NCBI GenBank assembly: GCA_002441135.1
Contig: DJVJ01000016.1
Location: 1 to 49,156, forward strand
Direction: 5' to 3'
DNA from: Caryophanales bacterium UBA6259
GTDB lineage: Bacteria; Bacillota; Bacilli; Tepidibacillales; Tepidibacillaceae
DNA: 49,156 nt
Shown here piece by piece: positions 34,782 through 44,093 of this stretch. The first letter of the stretch is position 1; each line of letters opens with the position of its first letter. Below the pieces are notes generated by a model. The model saw only the letters and a list, made by a program, of their open reading frames with translations, was not told the DNA's origin and made no database searches. The position numbers were made by a program, and so were the translations under genes.

Positions 34782-36617
34782 TTACGACAATTGACCTACT
34801 TTTTTCTGTTTCTCCATTTTATCACGTTCAGATTTATTTAGATACTTTTTACGTAAACGAATTGCTTTTGGAGTAATTTCGCAATACTCATCATCATCTA
34901 AATACTCTAATGCTTCCTCTAAGGAAAGGATTCTAGGCGTCTTTACTTTAACAGTTTCATCTTTCGTTGCTGAGCGAACGTTTGTAGCATGCTTTTCTTT
35001 GCAGATATTTACAATAATATCATTATCTCGATTATGCTCCCCTACAATCATTCCTTCATAGATCTCTGTTCCAATTGGTACGAAAAGGAATCCACGATCA
35101 TCTACTGAAAGAACACCATAAGTGGTTGCAGTACCTGTTTCTGAAGAAACTAATACCCCAGCTCTTCTTCCACCCACCTCAGTGTGAATTAAAGGCTGAT
35201 AAGAGTCAAAGGAATGATTTAAAATTCCATATCCTCTAGTTAATGTTAAGAATTCCGTTCTATAACCAATTAATCCACGAGAAGGAATTAAGAATTCTAG
35301 ACGCATATTTCCAAACCCTAAGGAGATCATGTTTTTCATTTCTGCTTTTCTTGGTCCTAAGCTTTCCATAACAGAACCCATATATTCTTCTGGCACATCA
35401 ATCATTAATTGCTCAAATGGCTCCATTTTTACACCATCAACAACTTTGGTAATTACTTCTGGCTTTGATACCTGTAGTTCATATCCTTCTCTTCTCATAT
35501 TCTCAATTAAAATAGATAGATGAAGCTCTCCTCGACCAGAAACAATAAAAACTTCTGGACTATCTGTTTCTTCTACACGTAAACTAACATCCTTCTCTAA
35601 CTCTGCAAACAATCTCTCCCTTAGCTTTCTAGAGGTCACATATTTACCTTCTCTTCCTGCAAAAGGACTATTGTTAATTAAAAAGGCCATTTGTAATGTA
35701 GGCTCTTCAATATGAAGTAATGGTAATGCCTCAGGTTGCTCAACATCAGCAATGGTTTCACCCACATTAATACCTTCAATTCCTGCAAAAGCAACAATGT
35801 CTCCAGCTGATGCTTCTTCAATTTCCACCTTTTTTAAGCCTATATAACCATAAAGCTTGGAGATTCTTGCTTGTTTAATTTCTCCTTCACGCTTCATTAA
35901 TGCGATCAATTGATTTTTCTTAATTCTACCTCGGTGAACTACTCCAATTCCCATTCGACCAAGATATTCACTATAGTCTAGAAGAGTGATTTGCATTTGC
36001 AACGGCTCTTCTGGCTCTACTTCTGGTGCTGGAATATGTTCAATAATTGCTTCAAATAAAGATTGCATGTTTTCTTCTAATTGGTCAGGTGCATTACCAC
36101 TGATTCCTCTAATAGCAGATGCGTAAATTACTGGAAATTCAATTTGCTCGTCATTAGCCCCTAATTCAATAAATAGCTCTAATACTTCATCTACCACTTC
36201 CATTGGTCTTGCATTTTCACGATCGATTTTATTAATTACAACAATTGGTGTTAAACCAGTTTCTAATGCTTTTCTTAAAACAAACTTTGTTTGAGGCATG
36301 GTTCCTTCAAAAGCATCAACCACTAAAAGAACACCATTTACCATTTTCATGATACGTTCCACTTCACCACTAAAATCGGCGTGACCTGGTGTATCAATAA
36401 TATTAATGGTTGTCTCCTTATAATTAACCGCAGTATTCTTAGCTAAGATAGTAATTCCACGTTCTCTTTCGAGTGCATTGGAATCCATCATTCTTTCTTG
36501 AACATGTTCATTTTCACGAAAAATGCCTGATTGAGTTAATAGTTGATCGACTAAGGTTGTTTTGCCGTGGTCAACATGGGCAATAATTGCAATATTCCTT
36601 ATATCCGTACGTTTCAT
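34782..36617 (-). CDS. typA: Ribosome-associated GTPase TypA/BipA
   Basis: A translational GTPase that binds the ribosome and supports stress responses and 50S assembly. The 611-residue product has the P-loop AHVDHGKT (about residues 13-20), switch II DTPGHADFSGE, NKID and the C-terminal GTPase-associated domains with SRGLIGYRTEFLT. I chose the ATG at 36615-36617 because GGGAG precedes it; a longer TTG start would consume that site. Upstream a terminator isolates it from the C39-like gene. nfo lies downstream. Confidence 0.94.
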   Translation of the reverse strand: MKRTDIRNIAIIAHVDHGKTTLVDQLLTQSGIFRENEHVQERMMDSNALERERGITILAKNTAVNYKETTINIIDTPGHADFSGEVERIMKMVNGVLLVVDAFEGTMPQTKFVLRKALETGLTPIVVINKIDRENARPMEVVDEVLELFIELGANDEQIEFPVIYASAIRGISGNAPDQLEENMQSLFEAIIEHIPAPEVEPEEPLQMQITLLDYSEYLGRMGIGVVHRGRIKKNQLIALMKREGEIKQARISKLYGYIGLKKVEIEEASAGDIVAFAGIEGINVGETIADVEQPEALPLLHIEEPTLQMAFLINNSPFAGREGKYVTSRKLRERLFAELEKDVSLRVEETDSPEVFIVSGRGELHLSILIENMRREGYELQVSKPEVITKVVDGVKMEPFEQLMIDVPEEYMGSVMESLGPRKAEMKNMISLGFGNMRLEFLIPSRGLIGYRTEFLTLTRGYGILNHSFDSYQPLIHTEVGGRRAGVLVSSETGTATTYGVLSVDDRGFLFVPIGTEIYEGMIVGEHNRDNDIIVNICKEKHATNVRSATKDETVKVKTPRILSLEEALEYLDDDEYCEITPKAIRLRKKYLNKSERDKMEKQKKVGQLS

Positions 36618-36668
36618 AGTGAGATCTCCCTGCTTCTTCAATTTATTTTAAACGATTCTTTTATGCTA

Positions 36669-36696
36669 AAAAGGCGCTTACCTAGAGGCGCCTTTT
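36669..36696 (-). terminator. Terminator after the C39-like lipoprotein gene
   Basis: A 9-bp stem, AAAAGGCGC/GCGCCTTTT, followed on the minus strand by TTTTTAGC. It lies between the lipoprotein stop and the typA start. Confidence 0.85.
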
Positions 36697-36759
36697 GTCT
36701 CCAACTATCTATTTTAACAATATTTACTTCAATATACAATCAATATTATTTTACCATCC

Positions 36760-37635
36760 TTAATTATAACTCAAGGCTTGTTTTCCTAATGCAATCCATG
36801 ACTGTACAAAATAATCTTTTCTCACTCTTACCGCTTTCTTTTCCGAAAGAGGATCATTTAAATAAATGTATTGATTATTTGCATCAACCCCGACTAAAAC
36901 AACGGCATGTAAGTCAAGGGCTACATTCATCTTCTTTCCTTTGTGGTACCAAGATTCAAAACGATCTGGTTTTCTGTAGTCTCCAGTCGTCCAAAGAACA
37001 ACTGGTCTTTCTTTTCGAACCTGAGCCAAAATTTCATCAAAAGATTGTCCTGTTAAATTTACGGTTCGATTGGGTAAATATCGTTCCATTAGCGCTTGTA
37101 GCGGCTTTACATGGACCGCATATCCTTTATTTCTTCCTGTCATATCACCAACAAAACCTTCATTAGGGTCACCCCAACGAACAATATTTCCTTTTTTATC
37201 CACTTTAAGAGGATCCGTATCCTTTTTTACTTGATTTGCTAATTGATTTTTAGTCACCTTTACCCCTGCATATCGAAGCACCATGGCCAAGCTGGTTACC
37301 TCACAGCCAAACTTCAGCTCAGGGTTTTGCGCAATTAAGGGCACATTCAGAACTATTTTCTGATGCTTTTGTTGCTTTTGTTTTTCAATTTGTTGCTTCT
37401 TCGGTTTAGGTTTTTCCACTTTTTCGATTGGCTTTGTATATAAATTATTTTGCTGAGGCTGCTTTTTGGTTTCAATAGGCACATTCTTTTCTTGGGTTAA
37501 GCGATGACTTTCTCCAATAGCATTATTATTATTTTTTTCTTTTAAATTGCTGCAACCAGCGAAAATATTTATGACCAACAGAAAAGCAAAGATAAGAATA
37601 AAAGATTTTTTAGTTATTTGACTTTTTTTTAGCAT
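36760..37635 (-). CDS. C39-like cysteine peptidase lipoprotein
   Basis: A 291-residue predicted lipoprotein. It has a type II signal with lipobox FAGC (Cys near residue 27) and a long N/K/Q/E-rich linker (about residues 30-93). The Peptidase_C39_2 domain carries the nucleophile in KFGCEVTSLAMVL, the histidine in DLHAVVLVG and an Asn-Asp in YLNDPL. The Cys-His pair should be catalytic, at the outer face of the membrane. Substrate unknown. I chose the ATG at 37633-37635, preceded by GGGAGG; the longer start would place the signal after extra residues. The 114-bp gap to pepA contains a terminator only. Confidence 0.78.
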   Translation of the reverse strand: MLKKSQITKKSFILIFAFLLVINIFAGCSNLKEKNNNNAIGESHRLTQEKNVPIETKKQPQQNNLYTKPIEKVEKPKPKKQQIEKQKQQKHQKIVLNVPLIAQNPELKFGCEVTSLAMVLRYAGVKVTKNQLANQVKKDTDPLKVDKKGNIVRWGDPNEGFVGDMTGRNKGYAVHVKPLQALMERYLPNRTVNLTGQSFDEILAQVRKERPVVLWTTGDYRKPDRFESWYHKGKKMNVALDLHAVVLVGVDANNQYIYLNDPLSEKKAVRVRKDYFVQSWIALGKQALSYN

Positions 37636-37705
37636 TAAAAAAACCTCCCTCACCTTTAGTTTTAGATTAATTGATTTAAATTACAGATGGGAAGATATAG
37701 AAAAA

Positions 37706-37723
37706 CCGGCCCTAGTGGACCGG
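37706..37723 (-). terminator. Intrinsic terminator after pepA
   Basis: On the minus strand CCGGTCC/GGGCCGG with a 4-nt loop (one G-U pair), followed by TTTTTCTAT. It ends the pepA transcript 26 bp after its stop codon. Confidence 0.85.
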
Positions 37724-37749
37724 CTCATGTGATATTTAATTGTTAAATT

Positions 37750-39249
37750 TTAATTACCACCAAATCGAATTGCTAAGGCAATTAAGGTGCGTACCATTAC
37801 CCCAGTAGCTCCTTTTGCATGCAAGTCTTTGGTTTTTGAAGATTCAGAGGTTCCAGCAATATCAACGTGAATCCAAGGAGTTTCATCCGCAAAAACTTTT
37901 AAAAACATGCCTCCTTGAACTGCACCTGCAGGTCTGCCAGCATCATTTTTAAGATCAGCAATGTCACTTTCAATTAATTCTTCATAGCCATCATCTAATG
38001 GAAGCTCCCATATTTTTTCACCAGAAATTTTAGCTGCTTCCCTAAACTCCTTTAGCCACTGTGGATCATTAGCAAAAACGCCGCTAAATTGATCCCCTAG
38101 CGCAGATATAACAGAGCCAGTCAATGTTGCAACATCAACTAACTTTGTTGCACCCAAGAACTTCGCATAAGATATTGCATCTGCAAGAATTAATCTACCC
38201 TCTGCATCTGTATGTTTAATTTCAATTGTCTTTCCAGAATATGAAGTGATTACATCACCAGGATGCACCGCCGAACCAGATACCATGTTTTCAGCTGCAG
38301 GTATTACAGCAATAATGTTAATATGTGGCTTTAATGTCCCTATCGCTTTCATTGTTGCAAGTACTGTTGCTGCCCCGGCCATATCACCTTTCATTTCATC
38401 CATGTCTTTATCTGGCTTTATCTGAATACCACCAGCATCAAAGGTAATTCCTTTTCCAATATATCCAATTACATCTTTGCAATCTGGTGCTCCAATATAT
38501 TTTAGAACAATCATTCTAGGAGCTTCAATACTACCCTTTGCTACCGCTAAAAGTGCTCCCATATTTAATTCTTCAAGTTGTTCATGATCTAAAATATCAA
38601 CTTCTAAATGGGTTTCCTTTGCAACTTCCTTTGCTTTAGCTGCTAAGATTGTAGGTGTTAAATAGTTAGCTGGTAGATTAGTTAATTCTCTTGCAAAATT
38701 CTGCGATTCTGCAAACACTAACCCTCTATCAACTCCAGCTTGTACCGCATCTAAAGAAATACCATCTACCGTCACTAAAATCCGCTCAAGCATATTTTCC
38801 GAAGTATTAGTGGTTTTAAAGGAGTTAATTTTGTATACTCCAAGCATAATCCCTTCGACAACTGCTTGCCCTAAATCAACTGGGTTCCAAAGATCCTTGT
38901 ATTTTTGAGTTACTGCAACTGTCAGCTCTCTAACACCAATATCCTGAGCTTTTCTTGCTGCTATTGCAAATGCTGCTCTTGCTCTAGCAATCGTTAATTT
39001 TTCTTCTTTTCCTAATCCTAAAACCAACACTCTCTTTGCTGGAATTTTACCCCAGGTGTGTAAAATCGTTACTTCCCCAAATGAACCAGTTATTTCTCTA
39101 TCTGCGATCAAATGAGAAATACGATGTTCCATTTTTTCATCAACCTGTTGCGCTAAACCCCTCACTGTATCTTTATCTTCAGTGAGTGTAAGAACAATAC
39201 AATCGGAAGCTAATGAAACAATTGATTCTTTACTTACCTTGAATTGCAT
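37750..39249 (-). CDS. pepA: Leucyl aminopeptidase (M17 family) PepA
   Basis: A 499-residue cytosolic metallo-aminopeptidase. Catalytic-domain motifs are GKGITFDAGGIQIKPDKDM, with the metal-binding lysine and aspartate, MKGDMAGAA and the M17 signature HTDAEGRLILADA (NTDAEGRL in most members, where Asn is replaced by His here). I chose the ATG at 39247-39249 behind GGAGGTG. It stands alone between the C39-like gene and the divergent DUF1054 gene. Both di-zinc ligand segments are intact, so activity is expected. Confidence 0.92.
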   Translation of the reverse strand: MQFKVSKESIVSLASDCIVLTLTEDKDTVRGLAQQVDEKMEHRISHLIADREITGSFGEVTILHTWGKIPAKRVLVLGLGKEEKLTIARARAAFAIAARKAQDIGVRELTVAVTQKYKDLWNPVDLGQAVVEGIMLGVYKINSFKTTNTSENMLERILVTVDGISLDAVQAGVDRGLVFAESQNFARELTNLPANYLTPTILAAKAKEVAKETHLEVDILDHEQLEELNMGALLAVAKGSIEAPRMIVLKYIGAPDCKDVIGYIGKGITFDAGGIQIKPDKDMDEMKGDMAGAATVLATMKAIGTLKPHINIIAVIPAAENMVSGSAVHPGDVITSYSGKTIEIKHTDAEGRLILADAISYAKFLGATKLVDVATLTGSVISALGDQFSGVFANDPQWLKEFREAAKISGEKIWELPLDDGYEELIESDIADLKNDAGRPAGAVQGGMFLKVFADETPWIHVDIAGTSESSKTKDLHAKGATGVMVRTLIALAIRFGGN

Positions 39250-39439
39250 AATTGGCACCTCCACATTTGGTTTCTCTCTCCTATTTTTCATTATATCAAT
39301 TTTTATACCTCAATAAAGCGTTTTCTTTTTAAAAAAAATACTTTTTTTGTAATTTTGCAAAACTTATTTTTTGTAGATTCTATGGGCATATGTTAAATTA
39401 AAACTAAAATTAAAAACAGATTATACTAGGAGGTAAATG

Positions 39440-40075
39440 ATGGAAAAAATAACTTTTACAGATAAAGATTTTGATGTCTTTAAGATAGATGGTTTAGATC
39501 AACGAATGAATGCCATAAAGGAGACAATCCGACCAAAACTTGAACAGTTAGGCAATCAATTGTCCCCCTTTTTAAGTGTATTAGTTGGAGAGGAAATCTA
39601 TTCCCATGTAGCAAAACATGCTAGACGAACAGTAAATCCGCCAAATGATACTTGGGTAGCTTGGTCGACTAGTAAAAGAGGCTACAAAGCTCTTCCTCAT
39701 TTTCAGGTTGGTTTATGGTCTACACACTTATTTATTTGGTTTGCCATGATCTACGAAGCACCGAATAAATCAATGTATGGTAAACAGTTACTAGAACAAG
39801 CAGATCAAATCCTTCATCAAATACCAAAGGATTTTGTTTGGTCTGTGGATCATACAAAGCCTGAGGGAATTAATCATCAATTTGTTAAAAAAGAAGAATT
39901 AGAAAGAATGAGCGAAGAATTAATTAGAATTAAAAAATCAGAATTATTGTGTGGTTTACATATTGATCGGAATGATCCAATTTTAAAGGACACTGATCAA
40001 CTCCTTGAGAAGATTGAAGATACTTTTAGGCATTTATTACCTTTGTATAAATTAGCTAAACCACTTCAGGATTAG
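39440..40075 (+). CDS. yktB: DUF1054/UPF0637 family protein YktB
   Basis: A soluble protein of about 211 residues with the family features YSHVAKHARRTVNPPNDTWVAW-like segment (about residues 52-73) and GYKALPHFQVGLWSTHLFIW (about 79-98). The family has no known function. Two adjacent ATGs at 39437 and 39440 follow AGGAGGTA; the second has better spacing. In B. subtilis yktB lies near speA and the SR1 locus, which are also close here (44094-45850). It is followed at once by copy 2 of the hairpin repeat and a terminator. Confidence 0.82.
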   Translation: MEKITFTDKDFDVFKIDGLDQRMNAIKETIRPKLEQLGNQLSPFLSVLVGEEIYSHVAKHARRTVNPPNDTWVAWSTSKRGYKALPHFQVGLWSTHLFIWFAMIYEAPNKSMYGKQLLEQADQILHQIPKDFVWSVDHTKPEGINHQFVKKEELERMSEELIRIKKSELLCGLHIDRNDPILKDTDQLLEKIEDTFRHLLPLYKLAKPLQD

Positions 40076-40101
40076 ATTAGAAAAGCTTGGCTTTTGCCAA
40101 G
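40076..40101 (+). repeat. 26-bp hairpin repeat, copy 2
   Basis: Identical to the minus-strand copy at 27489-27514, in the same orientation relative to the gene it follows (it starts directly after the DUF1054 stop codon). It contains CTTGGC-TTTT-GCCAAG. Confidence 0.7.
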
Positions 40102-40104
40102 ATA

Positions 40105-40145
40105 AAAAAGCTTGTGGAGAATTAGTTTTCTACCACAAGCTTTTT
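40105..40145. terminator. Bidirectional terminator between DUF1054 gene and korB
   Basis: A perfect 13-bp stem, AAAAAGCTTGTGG/CCACAAGCTTTTT, with a 15-nt loop and U-tracts on both strands. It lies between convergent genes. Confidence 0.9.
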
Positions 40146-40163
40146 ATTGTAATTCATTTCTAC

Positions 40164-41027
40164 TTATCGAAGTAAATTCTTCAGTTCTTCTTGCTGGTCA
40201 GATGTGATGGTTAAGTCTAATTGACTAGCTGGAGTTTCTGTTGCACCAATCATCACTTCATGATAAGAAGGACGATCTTCTTTATAAATAACCCCGGTTA
40301 CTACACTTTCATACTCTTCTAACATTTTTAAGGCACCAAATTTGTCAGTTGGATCATATCCCTGAACTTCATCTAGGTTGTAAATATTTTCTTTAAACCA
40401 ATCATAGGTATTAATCTTATTAAATGTAACGCAAGGACTAAACGCATTAATTAAAGAAAATCCTTTATGCTTAATCGCTTGCTCCATAATACTAGCCATT
40501 TGCTTTACATCACCAGAAAACGCTTGTGCAACAAAGCTCGCGCCATTAATTATTGCGGTTTGCACAGGACGAATTGGCTCCTCTGCTGATCCTTCAGGGG
40601 ATGTTTTGGATTTAAAGCCTCTCTTACTTGTTGGTGATGTCTGCCCGGTAGTTAAACCATAGATATGATTGTCCATAACAATATAGGTCATATCAATATT
40701 ACGTCTTAATGCATGCATAAAGTGGCCAATACCAATACCATAGCCGTCACCATCGCCACCAGCTGCCACTACCGTCAGATCATGATTGGCTAATTTCGTT
40801 CCAATTGCAACAGGAAGAGAACGGCCATGCAAGCTATGGAATCCATAGGAACCAAAGTGCTGGCTAATTTTTCCTGAACAGCCAATACCGGAAACAAGTA
40901 CCATATTATTTGGTTCTAATCCTGCTTTAGCAGCTGCATTTTGTAACGATGCTAATACCGTAAAGTGACCACAGCCTGGACACCATGTTGCTTTTTCACT
41001 AACTCGAAAATCTTTAACCTCAGCCAT
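40164..41027 (-). CDS. korB: 2-oxoacid:ferredoxin oxidoreductase, beta subunit
   Basis: The TPP-binding subunit that oxidatively decarboxylates a 2-oxoacid (2-oxoglutarate most likely) to acyl-CoA and reduces ferredoxin. The 287-residue product has CPGCGHF (Cys16, Cys19) and a third cysteine near 198 in FSPCVTF as iron-sulfur ligands. The TPP-diphosphate motif GDGDGYGIG starts at residue 91 and DNHIYGLTTGQTSPTS at 119. Its ATG overlaps the korA stop by 1 base (TAATG), so the subunits are translationally coupled. Specificity for 2-oxoglutarate versus pyruvate or branched oxoacids is not certain. Confidence 0.88.
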   Translation of the reverse strand: MAEVKDFRVSEKATWCPGCGHFTVLASLQNAAAKAGLEPNNMVLVSGIGCSGKISQHFGSYGFHSLHGRSLPVAIGTKLANHDLTVVAAGGDGDGYGIGIGHFMHALRRNIDMTYIVMDNHIYGLTTGQTSPTSKRGFKSKTSPEGSAEEPIRPVQTAIINGASFVAQAFSGDVKQMASIMEQAIKHKGFSLINAFSPCVTFNKINTYDWFKENIYNLDEVQGYDPTDKFGALKMLEEYESVVTGVIYKEDRPSYHEVMIGATETPASQLDLTITSDQQEELKNLLR

Positions 41028-42769
41028 TATGCGTTCACCTCCTGATTTACAGCATCCACTATTTCTTTTATTGTAAATGGATTTCCATCATATTTTAAAA
41101 GCTTCGTAAATTTCTCATGTTCATTTACTTCACGTTTTAAAAGTCCCAACAATTGTCCAGTAGCATTATTGTCTACAACTAGTACTCTTTTCGCCTTTTG
41201 TACAATTTCCTGAACCTTTTTTGTTGGAAATGGCTCTAGGATTTTTAATTGTAAATGTCCAACACTCTCCCCTTGCTCCATTAAAAGTTTTTGTGCTTCT
41301 TGAATCTGTGCAAAGGTTGAACCAAATCCGACAATTAAAGTATCAAATTGATCTTCATTACTAAAATATACTCCTAATTCATTAGGATCAAAGTAATTCA
41401 GTTTTTTCATTCTTTTATCCATCATTGCAATTCTTGTTTCTGGATCTTCAATTTCAATACCTGTTTCTTCATGCTCATTTCCTAAGGCAACATATCGACC
41501 ATAAGGTTGTCCTGGAATGGAACGCGGTGAAATTCCATTTTCCACATCAATACGATACCGTTTAAAGCTTCCATCGGAATATTTGTTTAATTCTTCTTGA
41601 GATATAATCGCTCTTTCAATCTTAACCTGATCAAAATCAAAGTCAGGAACAGATTTCTTGGACATACCCATCATTAAATCCGTACCAACAATCACTGGAC
41701 ATTGATATTTTTCTGCTAAATTAAATGCATGTTGAGTAAAATAAAATGCTTCATCTGTCGTGGTTGGTGTCATTACAATTCTTGGAATTTCACCATGAGA
41801 ACCATAAATCATTTCATTAATGTCCGATTGCTCTGTTTTTGTTGGAAGACCAGTACCCGGCCCCCCTCTTTGAACATCAATAATTACAAGTGGTGTTTCA
41901 GAAATACCTGATAAACCTAGTGCTTCCATCATTAATGATAACCCAGGGCCTGAAGTGGATGTCATAGAACGAGTACCTACATAATTCCCACCAATCGCCA
42001 TTAAACAAGCAGCGATTTCATCCTCAGCCTGAATAATTTTTCCACCAAACTTAGGTAAATGAGCTAAAGCAGTGTACATTACTTCTGTAGCTGGAGTGAT
42101 AGGATAAGCAGCTAAAAAACGACATCCCGCAGCTAATGCACCTAGCCCGACTGCTTCATTACCTGTAATAAAAATATTCTTTTTTGGTTGTCCTGTTGGC
42201 TTAGGCATTTCTAATCGAACATTAAAGTGCTCCTGATAATAATCAAACCCTTTTTGAATGGCTTCTTTATTTGAATTAATGATTTGCTCTCCTTTTTTCG
42301 CAAAAATATCTTCTATCACTTCATGAAAAATATTTACATCTAAACCAACTGCTGCACAGCTTGCTCCAGCTGCGACCATATTTTTCATAATGGAATTGCC
42401 TAGCTCTTGAGCAATATCATAGATTGGTATTGGACAAACATTCACTTTTTTATCAGTAGTAATTTTAGCTTCTTTAAGCTTACTCGAATCATAAATCAAG
42501 ATAGAGCCATCCTTTAATTCATGATAATTTTCATCAATTGATCGTTGGTCAAACGCTAATAAGATATCTAAATCGTCTCCATGATAATTTATGGGCTCTG
42601 ACGAGACTCTTACCTTGTAATTCGTATGTCCGCCTTTGATTAATGACATAAAATGGCGATAAGCATACAAATAATACCCTAAACGATTGAGAGTAATTGC
42701 AAAAATTTCACCTGTACTATCAATACCCTCTCCTTGGGCACCTCCAACTTTCCATTTCAAGTCCTTCAA
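41027..42769 (-). CDS. korA: 2-oxoacid:ferredoxin oxidoreductase, fused gamma-alpha subunit
   Basis: A 580-residue subunit with an N-terminal gamma domain (KVGGAQGEGIDSTGEIFA at about residues 6-23) fused to the alpha domain. The alpha domain carries GNEAVGLGALAAGCRFLAAYPITPATE, the active-site YPITP motif, the SGPGLSLM loop and a C-terminal domain. This is the KorA/VorB layout of two-subunit enzymes. I chose the TTG at 42767-42769, directly behind AAAGGAG; an ATG 20 codons upstream lacks a site. With korB it gives low-potential electrons for an anaerobic or TCA-linked metabolism. Confidence 0.88.
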   Translation of the reverse strand: MKDLKWKVGGAQGEGIDSTGEIFAITLNRLGYYLYAYRHFMSLIKGGHTNYKVRVSSEPINYHGDDLDILLAFDQRSIDENYHELKDGSILIYDSSKLKEAKITTDKKVNVCPIPIYDIAQELGNSIMKNMVAAGASCAAVGLDVNIFHEVIEDIFAKKGEQIINSNKEAIQKGFDYYQEHFNVRLEMPKPTGQPKKNIFITGNEAVGLGALAAGCRFLAAYPITPATEVMYTALAHLPKFGGKIIQAEDEIAACLMAIGGNYVGTRSMTSTSGPGLSLMMEALGLSGISETPLVIIDVQRGGPGTGLPTKTEQSDINEMIYGSHGEIPRIVMTPTTTDEAFYFTQHAFNLAEKYQCPVIVGTDLMMGMSKKSVPDFDFDQVKIERAIISQEELNKYSDGSFKRYRIDVENGISPRSIPGQPYGRYVALGNEHEETGIEIEDPETRIAMMDKRMKKLNYFDPNELGVYFSNEDQFDTLIVGFGSTFAQIQEAQKLLMEQGESVGHLQLKILEPFPTKKVQEIVQKAKRVLVVDNNATGQLLGLLKREVNEHEKFTKLLKYDGNPFTIKEIVDAVNQEVNA

Positions 42770-42872
42770 AAAAATCACTCCTTTTATTAATCTGGTAAAG
42801 AGCTTATAACTATCTATAATGTTTCCCAAAAGGATTTAAATTGTTCACCAAAATTAACTGGAAAATAATACA

Positions 42873-42912
42873 AAAAAACTCTTTGCAGAAATTCTCCCAC
42901 AAAGAGTTTTTT
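42873..42912 (-). terminator. Intrinsic terminator after the NMO-like gene
   Basis: A perfect 13-bp stem, AAAAAACTCTTTG/CAAAGAGTTTTTT, followed on the minus strand by TTGTATT. It separates the flavoenzyme gene from korA. Confidence 0.9.
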
Positions 42913-42953
42913 ACTAATATCTATTTACTTGTATTCTTCAAATCATAAGGTTA

Positions 42954-43913
42954 TTAAAAGGTATGTTGCCATCTTTCACTTATTTCTTCCGCTTCACCAA
43001 TAATTCGATGAAAGAGCTCTTGAACTGTTGGAACATCATGAATCAATCCCATAACCTGACCAGCCCAGGCAAAGCCCTTATCCATCTCTCCTTGGTAAAT
43101 AGCAACTTTATTGTTTTCACCACTAACCAATGGCTTTAATTGTTCAAAATTCGCTCCTTGTCCTTCAAGAGTGATTATTTCGTTGGTTGTTGGATTTTGG
43201 ATTGCCCTTGCTGGAGCACCAATAGTCCGCTTAATCACTACTGTACTTAGTTCATCATGTTCTATTAAAGATTTTTTATAATTTTCATGAGCTAAAACGC
43301 ATTCCTTGGTAGCAATAAACCTTGTTCCCATCTCAATTCCCTCTGCCCCTAAAGCAAAGGCAGCCATTAGCCCTCTACCATCGCCTATTCCACCGCTAGC
43401 TATTACCGGTATTTTTACTGCATCTACAATCCTCGGAATCAGGACAATAGTTCCAACATCATCTCGTCCAATATGTCCTCCACCTTCTTGTCCAACAGCC
43501 ATTACAGCATCCATTCCAATACTTTCCGCTTTAATAGCTTGCTTTACTGTAGATACAAGCGAAATTTTTTTGATTCCTGTCCCCTTTAAGCGTTCAACTA
43601 CTGGAAGTGGGTTTCCCCCTGTAATGGTTACTGCAGGAACATTTTCTTCAATCGCCACCTCTAAATAAGCCTTCCACTTATCCCCATATTGACTAATTGC
43701 AAAATTAACGGCAAACGGCTTGCTTGTAAGCGTTCTCAATTTCCGGATTTCTTTTCTCAAATCCTCTGGAGTAGGTAAGGTAACCGCTGTTATTTGTCCT
43801 AAACCACCTGCATTTGACACTGCTGCAGCTAGATTAGCATCAGCCAAATATGCTAACCCACCTTGAATAATCGGATATTCTATATGTAATAATTCTGTTA
43901 TCCTTGTTTTCAA
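42954..43913 (-). CDS. Nitronate monooxygenase / FabK-like FMN oxidoreductase
   Basis: A 319-residue TIM-barrel flavoprotein of the NMO/2-nitropropane dioxygenase family. Motifs are PIIQGGLAYLAD (about residues 14-25), SNAGGLGQ (33-40), the catalytic-region GQEGGGHIGRDDVG (about 143-156) and the FMN-phosphate loop ASGGIGDGRGLMAAFALGAEGIEMGTRF. The family contains nitronate monooxygenases and the enoyl-ACP reductase FabK, which cannot be separated firmly here. The start ATG follows GGGAGGGAG. It lies beyond the terminator upstream of korA, as an independent unit. Confidence 0.82.
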   Translation of the reverse strand: MKTRITELLHIEYPIIQGGLAYLADANLAAAVSNAGGLGQITAVTLPTPEDLRKEIRKLRTLTSKPFAVNFAISQYGDKWKAYLEVAIEENVPAVTITGGNPLPVVERLKGTGIKKISLVSTVKQAIKAESIGMDAVMAVGQEGGGHIGRDDVGTIVLIPRIVDAVKIPVIASGGIGDGRGLMAAFALGAEGIEMGTRFIATKECVLAHENYKKSLIEHDELSTVVIKRTIGAPARAIQNPTTNEIITLEGQGANFEQLKPLVSGENNKVAIYQGEMDKGFAWAGQVMGLIHDVPTVQELFHRIIGEAEEISERWQHTF

Positions 43914-44042
43914 ATATATCTCCCTCCCTTAAAATACAATTATAGATTATACTCTATCTTAACGCAATTCAGAATATTGTGGAGCATGATATATTTTTTT
44001 AATAAAATTAATACTTTTCTCTATTAAAAGCTACAATAAAAA

Positions 44043-44051
44043 TGTTATACT
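44043..44051 (+). promoter_or_regulatory. Extended -10 promoter of speA
   Basis: TGTTATACT contains the extended TGn motif and TATACT (44046-44051). The -35 position (44023-44028) is a poor ATTAAA. The predicted start is about 35 bp before the speA start codon. Gap 43914-44093 holds nothing else. Confidence 0.45.
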
Positions 44052-44093
44052 CTTTTTTGTTTATCTTATTTTTTTTTAGAAAGGGTGCTAGCA

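Noticed and set aside
36567..37166. Plus-strand reading frame of 199 codons across typA and the C39-like gene
   Set aside because: It spans the starts and ends of two well-supported minus-strand genes and a terminator; no motif or ribosome binding site is visible.
43306..43668. Plus-strand reading frame of 120 codons inside the NMO-like gene
   Set aside because: A Ser/Pro/Ile-rich shadow of a conserved minus-strand gene.
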